From assembly GCA_001695595.3 (NCBI GenBank), contig MBPM02000017.1, positions 1 through 64,000 on the forward strand: a stretch of 64,000 nucleotides of DNA. Reading direction: 5' to 3'. Below the pieces are notes generated by a model. That model was given only the letters and a program-made list of their open reading frames with translations. It did not search any database and was not told where the DNA came from. Origin of the DNA: Plasmopara viticola. Lineage: Eukaryota; Oomycota; Peronosporomycetes; Peronosporales; Peronosporaceae. Positions 10,101-18,500 of the stretch are shown here, piece by piece (within the stretch, counting starts at the first letter, position 1; each line of letters starts with the position of its first letter). The position numbers and the translations under genes are program-made.

Positions 10101-10107
10101 AATATAG
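10098..10107 (+). promoter_or_regulatory. Viral TATA-like motif before minor capsid gene
   Basis: TTTAATATAG ends 13 bases before the ATG at 10121. It matches the TATATAG-like motif found at other viral gene starts. Confidence 0.5.
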
Positions 10108-10120
10108 AGTGGAAACAATT

Positions 10121-10990
10121 ATGACGAGCACTATCATTTTTAATCGTAATAACATTGTTTCCAATGGCTTGAATAATACATTTAGATTCAACTTTACTGG
10201 ATCAAGCGTGAATTTCAAAAATCAAGAAATTGCTTTATCGAGCCTGCAAATGTACAATTCGCAATTCAATATTAACGGGAGTTTGTATAGCAACAACACG
10301 TTTAGCGTTTTAGTTCCAACCGCAGCAACCTATCAAACGGTTTCCATTACGCTTCCAAATGGATACTATTCGTATGAAGATATATCAAACTACATCGAGT
10401 CTCAGTTAGTTAGTATCGGTGCATACTTGATTGATTCTCAAGGTAATAACGTTGTATATATCGCGATGAGAGAAAATGCAACGTACTATTCATGCGAAAT
10501 TACTTGCTTAGCAACACCAACCTCTGTTCCAAGTGGATATTCACGTCCATCGACTGGTTTGTATTCATTAACTGGAACAGGATTACCAACCGCCACCAAT
10601 ACTCCTCGAATCACTGTTTCAAACAACGGATTTTCAAATGTGATAGGATTTCCAGCTGGAACATATCCTTCAAGCATTCAAACAACAAATCAAATCTTTT
10701 TGAGCAATACCTCCCCACAAGTTAATCCCGTCAGCAGTTATTTAATTCGTTCTAATCTCATTAACAATCGGGTTAGCACACCGCCTGATATTCTGAGTTC
10801 GTTTAGTCCTCAAGGGACATCAATTGGTCAGTTGATCTCAATTCAGCCACCTGAATATCAGTGGCTTTCGATTAACGATGGAGCATACAGCAATATTACT
10901 CTGAGTATCGTTGATCAAGACTTTAATAATGTTAAATTTGAAGACTCCAACTCGTTGATAATGCTATTAATTCGTGACAGAAAACAATAA
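10121..10990 (+). CDS. Minor capsid (penton) protein
   Basis: Intact frame of 289 residues. The ATG at 10121 is preferred to a GTG four codons earlier because it follows the TATA motif at a usual distance. The start MTSTIIFNRNNIVSNG, followed by FRFNF and an early beta-strand-rich part, then NGYYSYEDISNYI and IGFPAGTYPS, fits the single jelly-roll minor capsid proteins of Polintons and polinton-like viruses, where a similar N-terminus and PxGxYs element occur. It would form the pentameric vertices of the capsid. Its place directly after the ATPase supports this. Family membership is judged from motif pattern and context. Confidence 0.78.
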   Translation: MTSTIIFNRNNIVSNGLNNTFRFNFTGSSVNFKNQEIALSSLQMYNSQFNINGSLYSNNTFSVLVPTAATYQTVSITLPNGYYSYEDISNYIESQLVSIGAYLIDSQGNNVVYIAMRENATYYSCEITCLATPTSVPSGYSRPSTGLYSLTGTGLPTATNTPRITVSNNGFSNVIGFPAGTYPSSIQTTNQIFLSNTSPQVNPVSSYLIRSNLINNRVSTPPDILSSFSPQGTSIGQLISIQPPEYQWLSINDGAYSNITLSIVDQDFNNVKFEDSNSLIMLLIRDRKQ

Positions 10991-10994
10991 TTGT
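10984..10994 (+). terminator. Small palindrome at the minor capsid stop
   Basis: ACAAT-A-ATTGT overlaps the stop codon of the minor capsid gene. The stem is 5 bp. Its position mirrors the hairpin behind the ATPase gene. It is too short to be certain. Confidence 0.25.
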
Positions 10995-10997
10995 AAT

Positions 10998-11006
10998 ATT
11001 ATATAG
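10998..11006 (+). promoter_or_regulatory. Viral TATA-like motif ATTATATAG
   Basis: ATTATATAG ends 23 bases before the ATG at 11030, in the same relation to its gene as the other TATA motifs of the element. Confidence 0.5.
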
Positions 11007-11029
11007 AGCTGTGCTTAGAGAACTTCAAA

Positions 11030-12595
11030 ATGTTTCCGAATTTTAAATCTCTCCGTGATCGAAAAAATAAATTGAAGCAACTCGCTGAGGAGAACAGTGC
11101 GGAGCTTCAATTAGCACGCATAAAGAATGATCGATACAAACTAACACAATGGGCTTCTGATCTGGATCAAACGATAGATACTTCGACGCTTCAACAATTG
11201 CTAAGGAAAGTAGCCTCAACTGCATCGCAAGTAACTCCGTCAATGGTAACGATGGGAGTACAAGCAACACCTACAATGACTTCAGCGGGTATACAAGCCG
11301 CTCCATCTATGAGTTCAACGGGCGTACAATCAGCTCCATCTATGACTTCAACAGGTATGCAGGCAGTACCGGTAATGACACCAACGGATAGTCAATATGA
11401 TTTAGCTGATATTGGAGATGAGGAAGACTCCTTGAGTGATATTGATGATACACAGAGTACATATGACTTTGGGACTCAAGTTGAAGCAAATGATTTCAAC
11501 TTTCAAAAAAATGCTCGAGACAAAATAATTGATCAATACACCATTAACCCAACTATTATCAAAAGAAAAGTTAATCCGATTCTAAATTCTGGTACTCCAG
11601 ATAAAAACGTATATATTGGGACGGATGGTAAATTATTTAATGTAAATAACGGAAAGTTAGCAAACAAAGCACTAAATAAATATGATTGGGTTGCAACGTA
11701 TGATTACTTATTGAATCTTATTGACATTGAGACAAAAGATACTGCTATTGGCTCGTCACATCAGTTTGGATTCAACATTGAGTCTGGAGCATATGAAGTA
11801 CTTCGTGATATTTTGATGAACAATACCTTTCCAGAAGGTACTAGATTACCTATTCCATATAAGAAGGGAAGAAACCCACACGGTGGCTATATTCCAGTAA
11901 ATGGAGGTTATCGAGTGAAATTAATGGACGGAAACTTGAAAGTTTTTGATGGTGATTGAGCAAAATCTAACAGCCAAGTCTCATGGGAATCTACACTTGA
12001 TATGTATATCAAATTTTTGAAGCAAAATAACATCTCAATCAATCAATCACCTATGTTTATAAATCCTGATTCAAGTACCTACGCTAACAGTATTACTAAT
12101 ATTCAACCAGTAGATCCAAATGAAAAGGTTATTTCAGATAGCAATAATCAAGTGAAAGATATTCTTATCAGATTATACAATGGCAATCCTTGGTTAGCGG
12201 ATGAGAAGGTATTTCTTGAAGGGCCAAAGATAGGGAAGAAAACATATTACCTTGGTGAATATGCAGCAATCATGAGTAAGAAACAGAAGGAAATTAGTCC
12301 GTCTATAAAGAGTCGTGTTGATAAAAATGCTAATTGGCTTGGAGCGCTAAACTACATTGTTGATAAATATGGTGACCGTCTTGTATCGGAGGATATTACA
12401 CTAAAGTCAGTCAATCCAAAACGATTTCAAAGAGCCCTCTCGATTGACTCCATGAGTGGTTTTGGTGTTGCAGGCGTTAAAGGACGTCGAAGCATTCTAA
12501 AACATGAATTCGATAAACTTCAAGGTGCTCGTGGTTTAGGTAATGATAATCGTCGTTTGGAAAGAGAATTAAAATTGATTCGGCGAGCTTTTTGA
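11030..12595 (+). pseudogene. Viral structural-type protein of unknown function with 11-residue repeats, in-frame TGA
   Basis: One frame runs from ATG 11030 to 12595 (521 codons) and is broken only by a TGA at 11957-11959. The same frame stays open and protein-like on both sides, so this is a nonsense change, not two genes. The N-terminus is a charged coiled-coil-like region. Residues 70-121 hold four and a half copies of an 11-residue unit (P.M.S.GVQA-like). An acidic linker follows, then a globular part containing PYKKGRNPHGGYIPVNGGYR, and after the stop a part with GARGLGNDNRRLERELKLIRR. No family was recognised. Size, position between capsid genes and intact 3' half suggest a virion or assembly protein. 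Confidence 0.65.
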
Positions 12596-12608
12596 TTGAC
12601 TTTAATAT

Positions 12609-12836
12609 ATGATGCATTCGAAAATTATTAAAGTGCGATATCCAAACCTTAGAGGTAACTCAATTAAATCAGCTGCTCATACTAATCAAGAAAGATTACT
12701 AAAAACACTAAATCATTTAATGATCAAAGAGAGTACTAACGGTTCGAGTAAAGAGAAAACTATGATGAAAGTTTCAGGAATTGAAGGTTCGAGGGCTTCC
12801 ACTAAAAATAAAAAACCCAAGACATTTGCATTGTAG
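12609..12836 (+). CDS. Small basic viral protein
   Basis: A 75-codon frame starts 13 bases after the previous gene, behind TTTAATATA. It is rich in Lys, Arg, Ser and Asn and ends in a basic tail. No family was recognised. Small basic proteins in this part of polinton-like genomes may bind the packaged DNA, but nothing in the sequence proves that here. It may also be a remnant of a longer gene. Confidence 0.45.
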   Translation: MMHSKIIKVRYPNLRGNSIKSAAHTNQERLLKTLNHLMIKESTNGSSKEKTMMKVSGIEGSRASTKNKKPKTFAL

Positions 12837-12903
12837 AGCTGAACATTTATTTAATTTTTTGAAATTCCTTTTATTTCTTGAAATATACATATTTTATGCA
12901 AAT

Positions 12904-13338
12904 ATGAACTCTTACGTTTCGGTCAGTTGTGACGAGTTAACAGATGCTCAAAAAAAGAAGTTTCTAAAGACATTGAAAGTATCGTTCACTGCTTCTCAGG
13001 TTAAAGGCTCTTCAAAGAAGTTAGCCCTTCATCCAGAAAACGCGAAAAAATGGAAAAAGGCTGCTCAAGCTGGGAAAGGAGTATCAATTGTGTTTTCACC
13101 AGGTGAAATTGCTGCATCGCTAAATATGGATGGAGATGCTCTTACGGGCTCTGGAATGAGTGGAGGGTCGCTATGGAGTTGGATCAAAGATAAAGCATGG
13201 CCTTGGTTGAAAGAGAATGTTTGGCCTGTAGTTAAACCATTAGTGTCTGGTGTTGTTGATCAAGGCGCTCAAGCGCTTGGAGCCTATACTGGGCAGCCTG
13301 GTTTAGTAAACGCTGTTCGTGGTGAGGTAAAGAATTAA
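12904..13338 (+). CDS. Viral protein with C-terminal Trp-rich amphipathic segment
   Basis: The ATG at 12904 is preferred over upstream in-frame starts: the upstream part is AT-rich and looks like leader sequence. The 144-residue protein begins MNSYVSVSCDELTDAQKKK, has a basic middle with KGSSKKLALHPENAKKW, a Gly-rich joint, and then a segment with WSWIKDKAWPWLKENVWPVV, followed by a small-residue helix. Such a Trp-rich amphipathic helix suggests a membrane-acting virion protein, by analogy with adenovirus pVI. This is inference. Conserved proteins of this build are known in polinton-like viruses, but the exact family was not identified. Confidence 0.55.
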   Translation: MNSYVSVSCDELTDAQKKKFLKTLKVSFTASQVKGSSKKLALHPENAKKWKKAAQAGKGVSIVFSPGEIAASLNMDGDALTGSGMSGGSLWSWIKDKAWPWLKENVWPVVKPLVSGVVDQGAQALGAYTGQPGLVNAVRGEVKN

Positions 13339-13349
13339 CTGGTGTTGGT

Positions 13350-13439
13350 ATGCCAAAAAAAGGATCCCCTGAGATGAAAGCTAAGATGGCTAAACTACGC
13401 TCAATGCGAAAGACTGGAGGATCTTTCAGATTGTCATAA
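13350..13439 (+). CDS. Tiny basic peptide, pX-like in size and charge
   Basis: A 29-codon frame starts with MPKKGSPEMKAKMAKLRSMR and ends with GGSFRLS. Eight of its residues are Lys or Arg. It begins 11 bases after the stop of the preceding gene and ends 1 base before the convergent gene's stop. The compact spacing and strong charge suggest a true gene, perhaps a DNA-condensing core peptide like adenovirus mu/pX. That role is a guess from size and charge. Confidence 0.45.
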   Translation: MPKKGSPEMKAKMAKLRSMRKTGGSFRLS

Positions 13440-13440
13440 A

Positions 13441-13845
13441 TCACCAGTATCTACTTGTGTAGGGATGACATAAGTCATTTCTTTCATATAGAAGTTTTCT
13501 ATATTTTTTTTCGATTTCATCAAACGGAACATTGAAGACATCCTCTAAGCGAGATTGGTACCGTCTATCAGCAATTAGATACTTGAATTTCATATACGGA
13601 TTTATTTGAATCAATTGATGCTTGATGAGGTCGAATTCGTTGATCGTGTTAATCTGACGTTTATATATTTGTAGTTCCTTGTTTTTCTCAGCGAGTATTC
13701 TATTCTTCTTATGAATAATAGATAGTTCCTTCTTATACATTTGTATTTGAATGATGTTATGGTGTTGAGTGCAGTAATTACCCTTTTTTGCTTCTCTGGT
13801 GCATTGTGTTTGTTTTTTGGTGATGTATTTACACATCTTCTTCAT
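13441..13845 (-). CDS. Viral protein with N-terminal zinc-binding motif
   Basis: Intact frame of 134 residues. The first 28 residues hold the ordered Cys/His set C5, C15, C24, H27 and H28 within [11 protein letters not shown] and GNYCTQHH, a small zinc-binding module seen in several eukaryotic DNA viruses. A Lys/Glu-rich coiled coil (about residues 35-65) follows, then a segment with Tyr, Arg and Leu. Its start overlaps the end of the integrase gene by 4 bases, so both are probably co-transcribed. Function unknown; DNA, RNA or protein binding is possible. Confidence 0.65.
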   Translation of the reverse strand: MKKMCKYITKKQTQCTREAKKGNYCTQHHNIIQIQMYKKELSIIHKKNRILAEKNKELQIYKRQINTINEFDLIKHQLIQINPYMKFKYLIADRRYQSRLEDVFNVPFDEIEKKYRKLLYERNDLCHPYTSRYW

Positions 13846-14934
13846 CTATATTTAGACCAATATTGTTTCTCCACTGTTGACATTCTGTTCTTGTTAACCA
13901 ATCTGAGATTGTCTTGTGGCTCCCAAGTGTTGAAGCTGTCGTCATATCCAACCCATTTGACTAGATACTTGTGCTTACCATTCTTTAGTGTTTTATGATC
14001 AACAATCTTGCTAACCTCCCAGATTTGATTATTTTCAATCGCTGCTTCTGATTGTTCTGCTTTTACAATTTTCAAGTAATTAATTGGTTTGTATAGGACA
14101 TGGTTATTCTTTGATTTAATACGCATCTTTAATCCATCTAATAAATTACTTCGTACGCGGCCTTTGAAAATCTCGCACCTTCTTTTTCAAATGGCTTCGG
14201 ATTCAAGCGATAACGTACAATAGAACCAATTGGAATGCCTTTTTGTACTTGCTTAACCACTCGTTTGTTGTGTTCAATTTCGTCAAAAATAACCCTCCCT
14301 TCCATTTCATTTGGTGTAGCATTTATGAATGAATGAGTGGTATTGTTGTAGTTAGCGATAGCATCATTTAAAAGCTTTTGTGTAAGCTATTTAAATCCCA
14401 TAGTATCCTGCATCTTTGTTAGTCTTGCCTTGATCGTTCGAATAAAGCGATCTATCTTTCCAAGCACTGTATGATCTCCTGGAATAGAATTAGCATGAGT
14501 AATTGAATTTCTATCAAAAAACTTTTCGACCGTTTGATTTGTGAATTCAGATCCGTTATCCGACATCAATGCTGACACTTTATGCTCTGTAATGAATTGA
14601 TCGATAGCTTTTTGAACCGTAGCCGCTTGTTTGTTTTTCAATAATTTTGCGTATCCAATTCGGCTGTTAATATTAACCGTTATCAATATAGGTTGCTTCT
14701 TCCAGAATGCAAGATCCATTTGCCATTCGTTGGGATTATTGCTTGTGATTTTGAATTCGGGATACTTTTTATTCTGATTTGAATATTGTTGAATGCTACT
14801 TTGTGTCTTATACCATTCTTTGACTTGTTTTAACGTTATATTTTATCAATTGCTTTTGCTTTTTGGTATAGCTTAGTTGCACCTATGAATCCCGTTTTTG
14901 GATCATAATAGAGCTGAGTAAGTAGAGAGTCCAT
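13842..14934 (-). pseudogene. Retroviral-type integrase with C-terminal chromodomain, broken
   Basis: From ATG 14934 the frame runs about 31 codons, then breaks near 14840 (an extra TA). The next frame (to 14138) holds the rve core: first Asp in WQMDLAFW, second Asp in SDNGSEF, and GKIDRFIRT where the third acidic residue is expected. This frame has an in-frame TAG at 14387-14389. A last frame change near 14140 leads into a chromodomain with [18 protein letters not shown] and TWEP. Chromodomain integrases of this build are typical of Polintons and insert the element into the host genome. The third catalytic position reads Asp, where Glu is usual in D,D-E enzymes. The gene follows the polymerase stop by 6 bases. 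Confidence 0.9.
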
Positions 14935-14940
14935 ATTATA

Positions 14941-17900
14941 CTATTTGAATGATAATTTTCGTTTGAAATTTAACGTTGTAGTTACACGTTGAGTTTTATT
15001 ATTAATTTTAATTGGACATACATCACTCAAATCAAATTCTTATTCCTCACCATTATAGAGTTCCAAATATTTTTTGTAGGTATCATTTTCAAGAAGCTTT
15101 GATGGGATGCCTTTACATCTGATATGAAAACCTTCTACATCATTACCATCGCAAGCAAGTATATGCAAATAACTCTTCTTACCAAGAAAGATAGATTCTT
15201 TAGCATAGATATTACCTTCTGATCCTTCAAGATCGAAATCGACGTGAAATTGTCCCATTTGCTTACCAATTAACTCTTTGTTATACTTTTGTCTAAAAGC
15301 ATCTGCAAGTCTACTGACAGCATCGTAATCGATGTGCATAGAGTCTGTGTCCTGGTACCATATCTTAGCATCAATATCTTCTGCTAAGCACATCACTGTA
15401 TTCATAGTATGTTTACTACTATCCAATACTTGTACTTCTAGATGAGCTGGGCTAAAATGTTCTGATAATGCCTTGTGCTCTTCAAACAATGCTAAATCAT
15501 CTGTAATTGGTGTTCTAGAGATCATCTTATTAATATTTTTGATAGTATATTCAAGAATACTTTTCTCATCACTAACCAAAACCTTTTGCTTAACAATTGG
15601 CTTTTGAATTAGTTTACCATACGCTGAATTCATTAATAATTTGATACCGTTTTGAAGTGGATTGCCTTCTTTTTTTAATTTCAGTCGCTCCTCAAATAGT
15701 GATTTGATTGTCAATGCAATTTGATTATTGAATCCTTCATTCCAATAAACACCTTCCATAATTGAAATTTTAACATCCTGGAATTCAATAATATCTTCAA
15801 GACTTGTTTACCAACAATCATTGTCTTACCAATAATATCATTTGTGAAGTTTCTAGCTCCATTTTCATAGAAGCTCAACAATGGAAAGTGTCGTTTCTTA
15901 CCAATTGACTCAAATTTTACGCGAGCAATATAGTACTCAGCATTATTTGGAATTGTATTTTGGAACCATTTAGGTTTTCCTCTAATATATCCATCGAGTT
16001 CAGATTGTCCTGATGGATACAGAGATACAGCATCAAAATCTGCAAGCTTATGTTGTATATGGTGTTTCTCGTTGTCTCGAGTCATAACACGACCACCAAC
16101 AATTGCATCGCGAACGAATGCTAGAACGTTTCCATTCATTGCATAACAATCATCAAAGCAACCCTCATTATGTTGAATAGCATATGCTAATGAAGGCATT
16201 GACATAAAGCGATACACATCAATATTAAATCGATCAATAAACATTTTTCTAAACGCCTCAAAACAGTTTCGTAGAACATCAACATCTCTCTCACAATAGT
16301 GAATAGCATACTTTTCACAATCGAAATATTTATCATCACAAGCATTGATTTTAGTAGCATTAGCTGTTAGTGTTTCTTTTCCTCATAGTAATCTAATAGA
16401 TCCATTGGCCAAAGTAGTCGGTGATTATATTTGCAAACCAATTTATGTGGAAAGCACTCTTTTTCTAGTGCCATATCATTGCACGATGATTTAAACATTT
16501 TGGGCATATCTGCTAATTTACTAGCAATGAAACTCATAGTATCTTTAATAACAATCTCACGACCATAGAAAAATCCATGAGCCTGCTTTAATTTTGTTCC
16601 ACATTCAATCAGATTTGTATCATTTTTCCGATATGATAAGTGTCTAAGGATAAATCGACAGTCAAAACCTGCATTGTGAGCCCAAAGTAGATTACGACTC
16701 CTTCTAGGTAAGTCACTTAAAAACTTTAATTCACATCCAATTCCATAAAAGCTTTTTGTTTTACTAAATTGAATAGCATTGCTTTCAGTCTTACGACCGA
16801 TGCAATATGATACACAATAAGGAATATGTTCATTATTTTCAACCAGAGTTTCAAAATCAAAATAAATAACATTATATTCATTAACCTCCACCCATTTTCC
16901 TTTTCCCTCGTCATCTTTAGTAATCTGTTTAAAAGGAGCGCGACCAACATTCAAAGCCATTTCATCGTTTTCTCCATTTGAATTTACTCTGCCAATTGCT
17001 TTGAAAGCACTTGCATTAAAATCCACTTCAGTTAAAGATTCAATCGTTTGATAGTTATTATTTAATAACTCGGGTACGTTGGTTTGTGTAATTGGATCTA
17101 ATAGTGTTTCACGATGATGATATAGATAACTGATTACCTCATAACTGTCAAGTAATTTAATGCGATTGGATTTAAAGGATGATTTTCCCTTTTCAACTAT
17201 AAAATCAGCTCGCTGATGTTGTTCAACTAATTAAGGATTATCAAGAGCTGCTTTGGTAATGTTAGTTGGTTTGATAGCAAATAGATGCTGTCCAGCAGAA
17301 CCTAATTGTATAAGATTTTCAGTTTTAACTCCGTAGACGGAAATGTTGTTATCAACTCTACCTGTATTAATCTTTGGATAGTATTGTTTCACTGAGATGT
17401 AAAGGTTGAATGCATTAGCTGTCTTGCGAATGAAATCAACAGTAGCACCTGAATTGAACATTGTTTGTGAGATACTTTTTACGATTGTTTCATCAACACC
17501 AGCTTGAGTTAGAGCAAATAGAAAGCAAGGTGTTTCTCTTTGCTCTTTATATGAATTTTCTTCCCAATCATCATAATAAACTTGAAAATCATTTAAATTG
17601 TAATTTGCTTTAGTTAGATAACGAAAGAAATTCTTTCTCTCAGATCGAGAGTGCTTTGGATTGTTCAACCATTCGATTTCAACTGTTGATGTTGGAATAA
17701 TGTCTAATTCAATATCAGCCCCGGAACTATATTGATTCTCTTCAGTGATATATAGATTATCGATATTAATTAGTCTATCTTGTAGATGATATGTTTTCAA
17801 AACGGATCCATTCTCACCTTTAAAATGCAGTAAAAGTTTCTTATCGGCTGGAGCTACAATGTCTTTGCGGATACGCTCGAAACGATTCAATTGCATTTCA

Positions 17901-18133
17901 ACTTTACCTGTTGTTTTATTGACAGCTTTTAAACTAGCTGTGTCATTGTTTAGCTTAACCTTACGGAGTGTCTTCACAATTGATTTTACTTTGCTTTGTT
18001 TGAATGTATTGACAACCTTCTCCATAGTGGAGGTTTTCATTTTCCATTTAACATCTAGGTTGTGGGTCTTAGCAAACTTATAGAGGTCGCTGCGGGTCTT
18101 TTGAGCCTTCTTTAGATTATTCGAGACTGGCAT
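14941..18133 (-). pseudogene. Protein-primed family B DNA polymerase with OTU-like N-terminal part, broken
   Basis: About 1064 codons. Exonuclease motifs: FDFETL, HNAGFDCRF and YCERDVDVL. Polymerase motifs: FDAVSLYPSG (A), KLLMNSAYGKL (B), YQDTDSMHID (C) and a KKSY element. The N-terminal 300 residues have a Lys-rich head, possibly the terminal-protein part, then ETPCFLFAL with Cys203 and GQHLFAI with His283, which resembles the Cys and His boxes of OTU-like proteases reported in some Polinton polymerases. Damage: in-frame TAA at 17231-17233, one-base losses near 16375-16385 and 15790, and in-frame TAA at 15040-15042. Beyond the last stop the same frame continues for 32 codons to a TAG at 14941-14943. 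It replicates the viral genome by protein priming. Confidence 0.92.
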
Positions 18134-18143
18134 TTTGAAAATG

Positions 18144-18153
18144 TTTATATATA
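18144..18153 (-). promoter_or_regulatory. TATA-like motif before the polymerase gene
   Basis: Read on the minus strand, TATATATAAA lies 11-20 bases upstream of the polymerase ATG (18133). A further TATATATAG at 18191-18199 faces the plus direction. Confidence 0.45.
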
Positions 18154-18233
18154 CTAAGTAAAACGTAATTCAAGATGACAATGTCTTTGTATATATAGTG
18201 ATTGACATTGTTTGTAAGCAAAAAAAAATATTA

Positions 18234-18417
18234 TTAGTCAGTAGTTTGGTTGATCAGTTTTTTAGCTAAATATTTCTGTTTCCTTTCTTCTCGATGTGTT
18301 TAATCATACTCTTTTTTGCTTCCGTAGGATTTTCTCTCGGTTCTTTTGATAGTAGCGCTTCTTTGCTGCGATTATTGATTCCTTGTTCTTCTGATAAAGC
18401 TCTTGAGTGTAAACCAT
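18234..18417 (-). pseudogene. Small basic coiled-coil viral protein, frameshifted
   Basis: From ATG 18417 the frame encodes about 38 residues beginning MVYTQELYQKNKES and ending with REKILRKQKRV before a stop. A shift of one base gives a continuing frame with THREERKQKYLAKKLINQ and a stop at 18234-18236. The whole is rich in Lys, Arg, Gln and Tyr and likely helical. No family was recognised. A TATA motif (CTATATAG, 18451-18458) lies 34 bases upstream, as at other viral genes. Confidence 0.5.
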
Positions 18418-18450
18418 TTTGTTATCTTTTTATCTTCTTATCTTGTTATA

Positions 18451-18458
18451 CTATATAG
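18451..18458 (-). promoter_or_regulatory. TATA-like motif before the last viral gene
   Basis: CTATATAG, self-complementary, lies about 34 bases upstream of the minus-strand ATG at 18417. It is the rightmost recognisable viral signal. Confidence 0.4.
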
Positions 18459-18500
18459 AAAGATAATTCAGGATAACAATTTAATTAATTCAAGATCGCA

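Larger units (their letters stand above)
3480..18500. mobile_element. Endogenous Polinton/Maverick-type DNA virus, about 15 kb, decayed
   Basis: The segment is clearly more AT-rich than the flanking genes. It holds the defining Polinton set: protein-primed family B DNA polymerase, retroviral-type integrase with C-terminal chromodomain, adenain-like cysteine protease, FtsK/HerA packaging ATPase, major and minor capsid proteins, plus a fiber with an S74 chaperone. The length fits the 15-20 kb usual for Polintons. Almost every long gene carries a frameshift or an in-frame stop. No terminal inverted repeat or 6-bp target duplication could be found by eye, so both ends are estimates from gene content and base composition. 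The left end lies between the CRN start (3378) and the first viral frame (3522). The right end lies after the last minus-strand gene and its TATA motif (18458). Confidence 0.9.
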
